A stretch of 15,467 nucleotides of DNA from Caldithrix sp. (lineage in GTDB: Bacteria; KSB1; UBA2214; DYKH01), in NCBI GenBank assembly GCA_020722685.1, contig DYKH01000123.1:1-15467 (forward strand), in the 5' to 3' direction. A model generated the notes under the pieces. It was not told where the DNA came from. It searched no databases and worked only from the letters and a program-made list of their open reading frames with translations. Positions 14,105-15,467 of this stretch are shown here, in pieces. Every line of letters starts with the position of its first letter. Positions within the stretch are counted from its first letter, which is position 1. A program made the position numbers and the translations under genes.

Positions 14105-15301
14105 ATGGACCTGATCGAGCTAAAAGAACGTATTGCCCAATGGGAAAACCTTCATACGGAATTCAAAGAATGGCCCATCCATTCGGATGATTTAGCGGCA
14201 GACTTGGTAGCGTTTGCCAATTCCGATGGTGGTCAGCTCATTTTAGGAGTCGAGAAAAATCGCGCTATAGAAGGTGTTGGCGACGCCGACGGCGCCACGC
14301 GGGAAGTAGATAACGTTGCTGCGAACAACTGTGAGCCACCGATTACGGTCATCCAGGAAGTGCTGTATCCCGAAGACCAACTGAAAGGAGGAAAAGGGGA
14401 AAAGGCTCAGGCAGAAAAGAAGGCTGTTATCGTCATAAATATTCCCAAGGGTGATGCACGGCCCTATCGCACCAATCGTGGTGTCTATTACATTCGCACT
14501 TCGTTCGGACGCAGGCAAGCATCTCGTGAAGAATTGCTGCGGATGTTTCAGGCAACGGAGAGTCTATATTACGACGAGACGCCGCTCCCGCGACTGAGCA
14601 TTGCCGACTTGGACTGGGATGCTTTGGACCGGTATCTGGAGGCCACCGGGCAGGAAGATCTCAAGAACAATCGAGAACGGCTGCTGGAAAACTGGCGAAT
14701 GTTATCAAAGGGCTATCCGACTATTGCCGGGATCATTCTATTTGGCCGACAGCCGCAATTGCATTTGCCGTTTGCGCAAATCAATGCGGCAAGGTTCATG
14801 GGACAGGATAGCTCCGAAAATCCCTTTGACCGCAAGGATTTGACCGGTCGTTTGCTCGACGTGATCGACCAGGCTGAACGGTTTCTCTATCTGCACTTGA
14901 GAATTCCACATGAAATTCATGGTTTCGAGCCCGAACCCAAACCAGAGCTTCCCAAGGAGGCATTGCGCGAGGCCATCGTCAATGCCGTCGCGCATCGTGA
15001 CTACACGATTCCCGGGCCGGTTCGGCTTTTTATTTTCGACGACCGCGTTGAGGTGCACACGCCGGGTAAACCACCGAACACCGTTGATGAAGCCGCCATG
15101 CGTGCCGGGGTTCACGTTGTTCGGAATCCGAGGATTTATGCCCGCTTGTCAGACGCAGGCCTGGTGACGCGAGCCGGGACAGGGATTCGGCGAATCATTC
15201 GACTGGTGAGAGAAGCGACCGGTCGTGAGGTTGAGATTGCTATTCGTGAATTCGAAGTACTGCTGACTATTCCGAGAAAGCCGTTGGCTCCTGATAGCTA
15301 A
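14105..15301 (+). CDS. AlbA_2 (Schlafen-like) and ATPase-domain protein, COG2865 type
   Basis: 398 residues, no signal peptide. The N-terminal AlbA_2/Schlafen-type domain spans about 15-140, with 'HTEFKEWP', 'LVAFANSDGGQLILGVEKN' and 'YYIRTSFGRRQASREELLRMF'. The C-terminal half has the GHKL-like ATP-binding signature of this group: 'EALREAIVNAVAHRDY' (286-300), 'RVEVHTPGKPP' and 'RAGTGIRRIIRLV'. Proteins of this architecture are annotated as putative DNA-binding regulators or ATP-binding proteins; their biochemical role is mostly unknown and some AlbA_2 proteins belong to defence systems. Many relatives add a winged-helix domain at the C-terminus, which is absent here. The start has a GGAG about 13 bases upstream, which is rather far. 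It follows the oxidoreductase by 27 bp, perhaps by read-through rather than shared function. Confidence 0.82.
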   Translation: MDLIELKERIAQWENLHTEFKEWPIHSDDLAADLVAFANSDGGQLILGVEKNRAIEGVGDADGATREVDNVAANNCEPPITVIQEVLYPEDQLKGGKGEKAQAEKKAVIVINIPKGDARPYRTNRGVYYIRTSFGRRQASREELLRMFQATESLYYDETPLPRLSIADLDWDALDRYLEATGQEDLKNNRERLLENWRMLSKGYPTIAGIILFGRQPQLHLPFAQINAARFMGQDSSENPFDRKDLTGRLLDVIDQAERFLYLHLRIPHEIHGFEPEPKPELPKEALREAIVNAVAHRDYTIPGPVRLFIFDDRVEVHTPGKPPNTVDEAAMRAGVHVVRNPRIYARLSDAGLVTRAGTGIRRIIRLVREATGREVEIAIREFEVLLTIPRKPLAPDS

Positions 15302-15443
15302 TCATGGTTGTTAGAGTGTCGATAGCTCATAGATTATGTTACCGTAGATGCCTGGCGGTCCATGGTACTTTAGTTGTTTCCGGCACACGTCCTTTTTACG
15401 GGTTTTGAAATGTTGTAACAGTTCAGCCCCTGTCAAAAATGAA

Positions 15444-15467
15444 TGTCATTCCGACCGAAGGGAGGAA
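15444..15467. repeat. Partial dispersed-repeat-like sequence at window end
   Basis: The last 24 bases begin TGTCATTCCGACCGAAGGGA and end in GGAGGAA. ATTCC and GGAA(T) arms would pair around the middle. From memory, 'TGTCATTCC...GAGGAAT' hairpins are common multi-copy intergenic repeats in FCB genomes. It is cut by the window edge. The other 142 bases after the AlbA_2 gene hold nothing that I can support. Confidence 0.4.

Noticed and set aside
1..15467. CRISPR array, tRNA or rRNA genes
   Set aside because: No regularly spaced repeats and no recognisable tRNA or rRNA sequence were seen on either strand by eye; a tRNAscan or Rfam run was not possible.

Overview
The window looks like part of a chromosome from an anaerobic or facultative bacterium of the FCB superphylum (Calditrichota, KSB1, Zixibacteria or similar). 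The best clue is the C-terminus of the amidase at 10199-12712, which carries a type IX secretion (Por) sorting tail with the 'LLQNYPNPFN' signature. Typical FCB exported proteins (PD40 propeller, Tat-exported Gfo/Idh/MocA lipoprotein) and a multiheme cytochrome fusion agree with this. The phylum is an inference; no rRNA or tRNA is visible.

Layout. Bases 1-558 are a scar-like, AT-richer stretch: a doubtful Cys-rich small ORF (+) that converges on the stump of an insertion-sequence transposase (-). A core-MetE-type methyltransferase follows at 666-1685 (+). Converging on it with a 14-bp gap is a minus-strand operon read from 6514 down to 1700. In transcription order it encodes a membrane-anchored GcvH-like protein, a second membrane-anchored GcvH-like protein, a 25-codon mini-ORF, a HybA-like four-cluster ferredoxin, a HybB/NrfD-type quinone-interacting membrane protein fused to a triheme c7 cytochrome, and a third, soluble GcvH-like protein with an N-terminal cysteine cluster. 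A 544-bp divergent intergenic region (6515-7058) holds a near-consensus sigma70 promoter for the plus strand and a candidate promoter with a long leader for the operon.

From 7059 on, everything is on the plus strand and most products are exported: a transglutaminase-like protein, a PD40/TolB-like propeller, a truncated BrnA-like orphan antitoxin, a T9SS-targeted N-acetylmuramoyl-L-alanine amidase, a Tat lipoprotein oxidoreductase, and a cytoplasmic AlbA_2/ATPase-type protein. Small palindromes sit in three intergenic gaps.

How the genes work together. The minus-strand operon is the most interesting part. The ferredoxin and NrfD subunits form a recognisable electron-transfer core: menaquinone pool, Fe-S clusters, and a triheme domain predicted on the outer face of the inner membrane. 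It carries no molybdopterin catalytic subunit. Instead it has three GcvH-fold proteins that have lost the usual lipoyl-attachment context and share a C-terminal 'QDGG' module. No other glycine cleavage gene (GcvT, GcvP) and no lipoate ligase or synthase is present. I infer a respiratory membrane complex in which the lipoyl-fold proteins serve as structural or carrier subunits. This is the best candidate here for an undescribed system.
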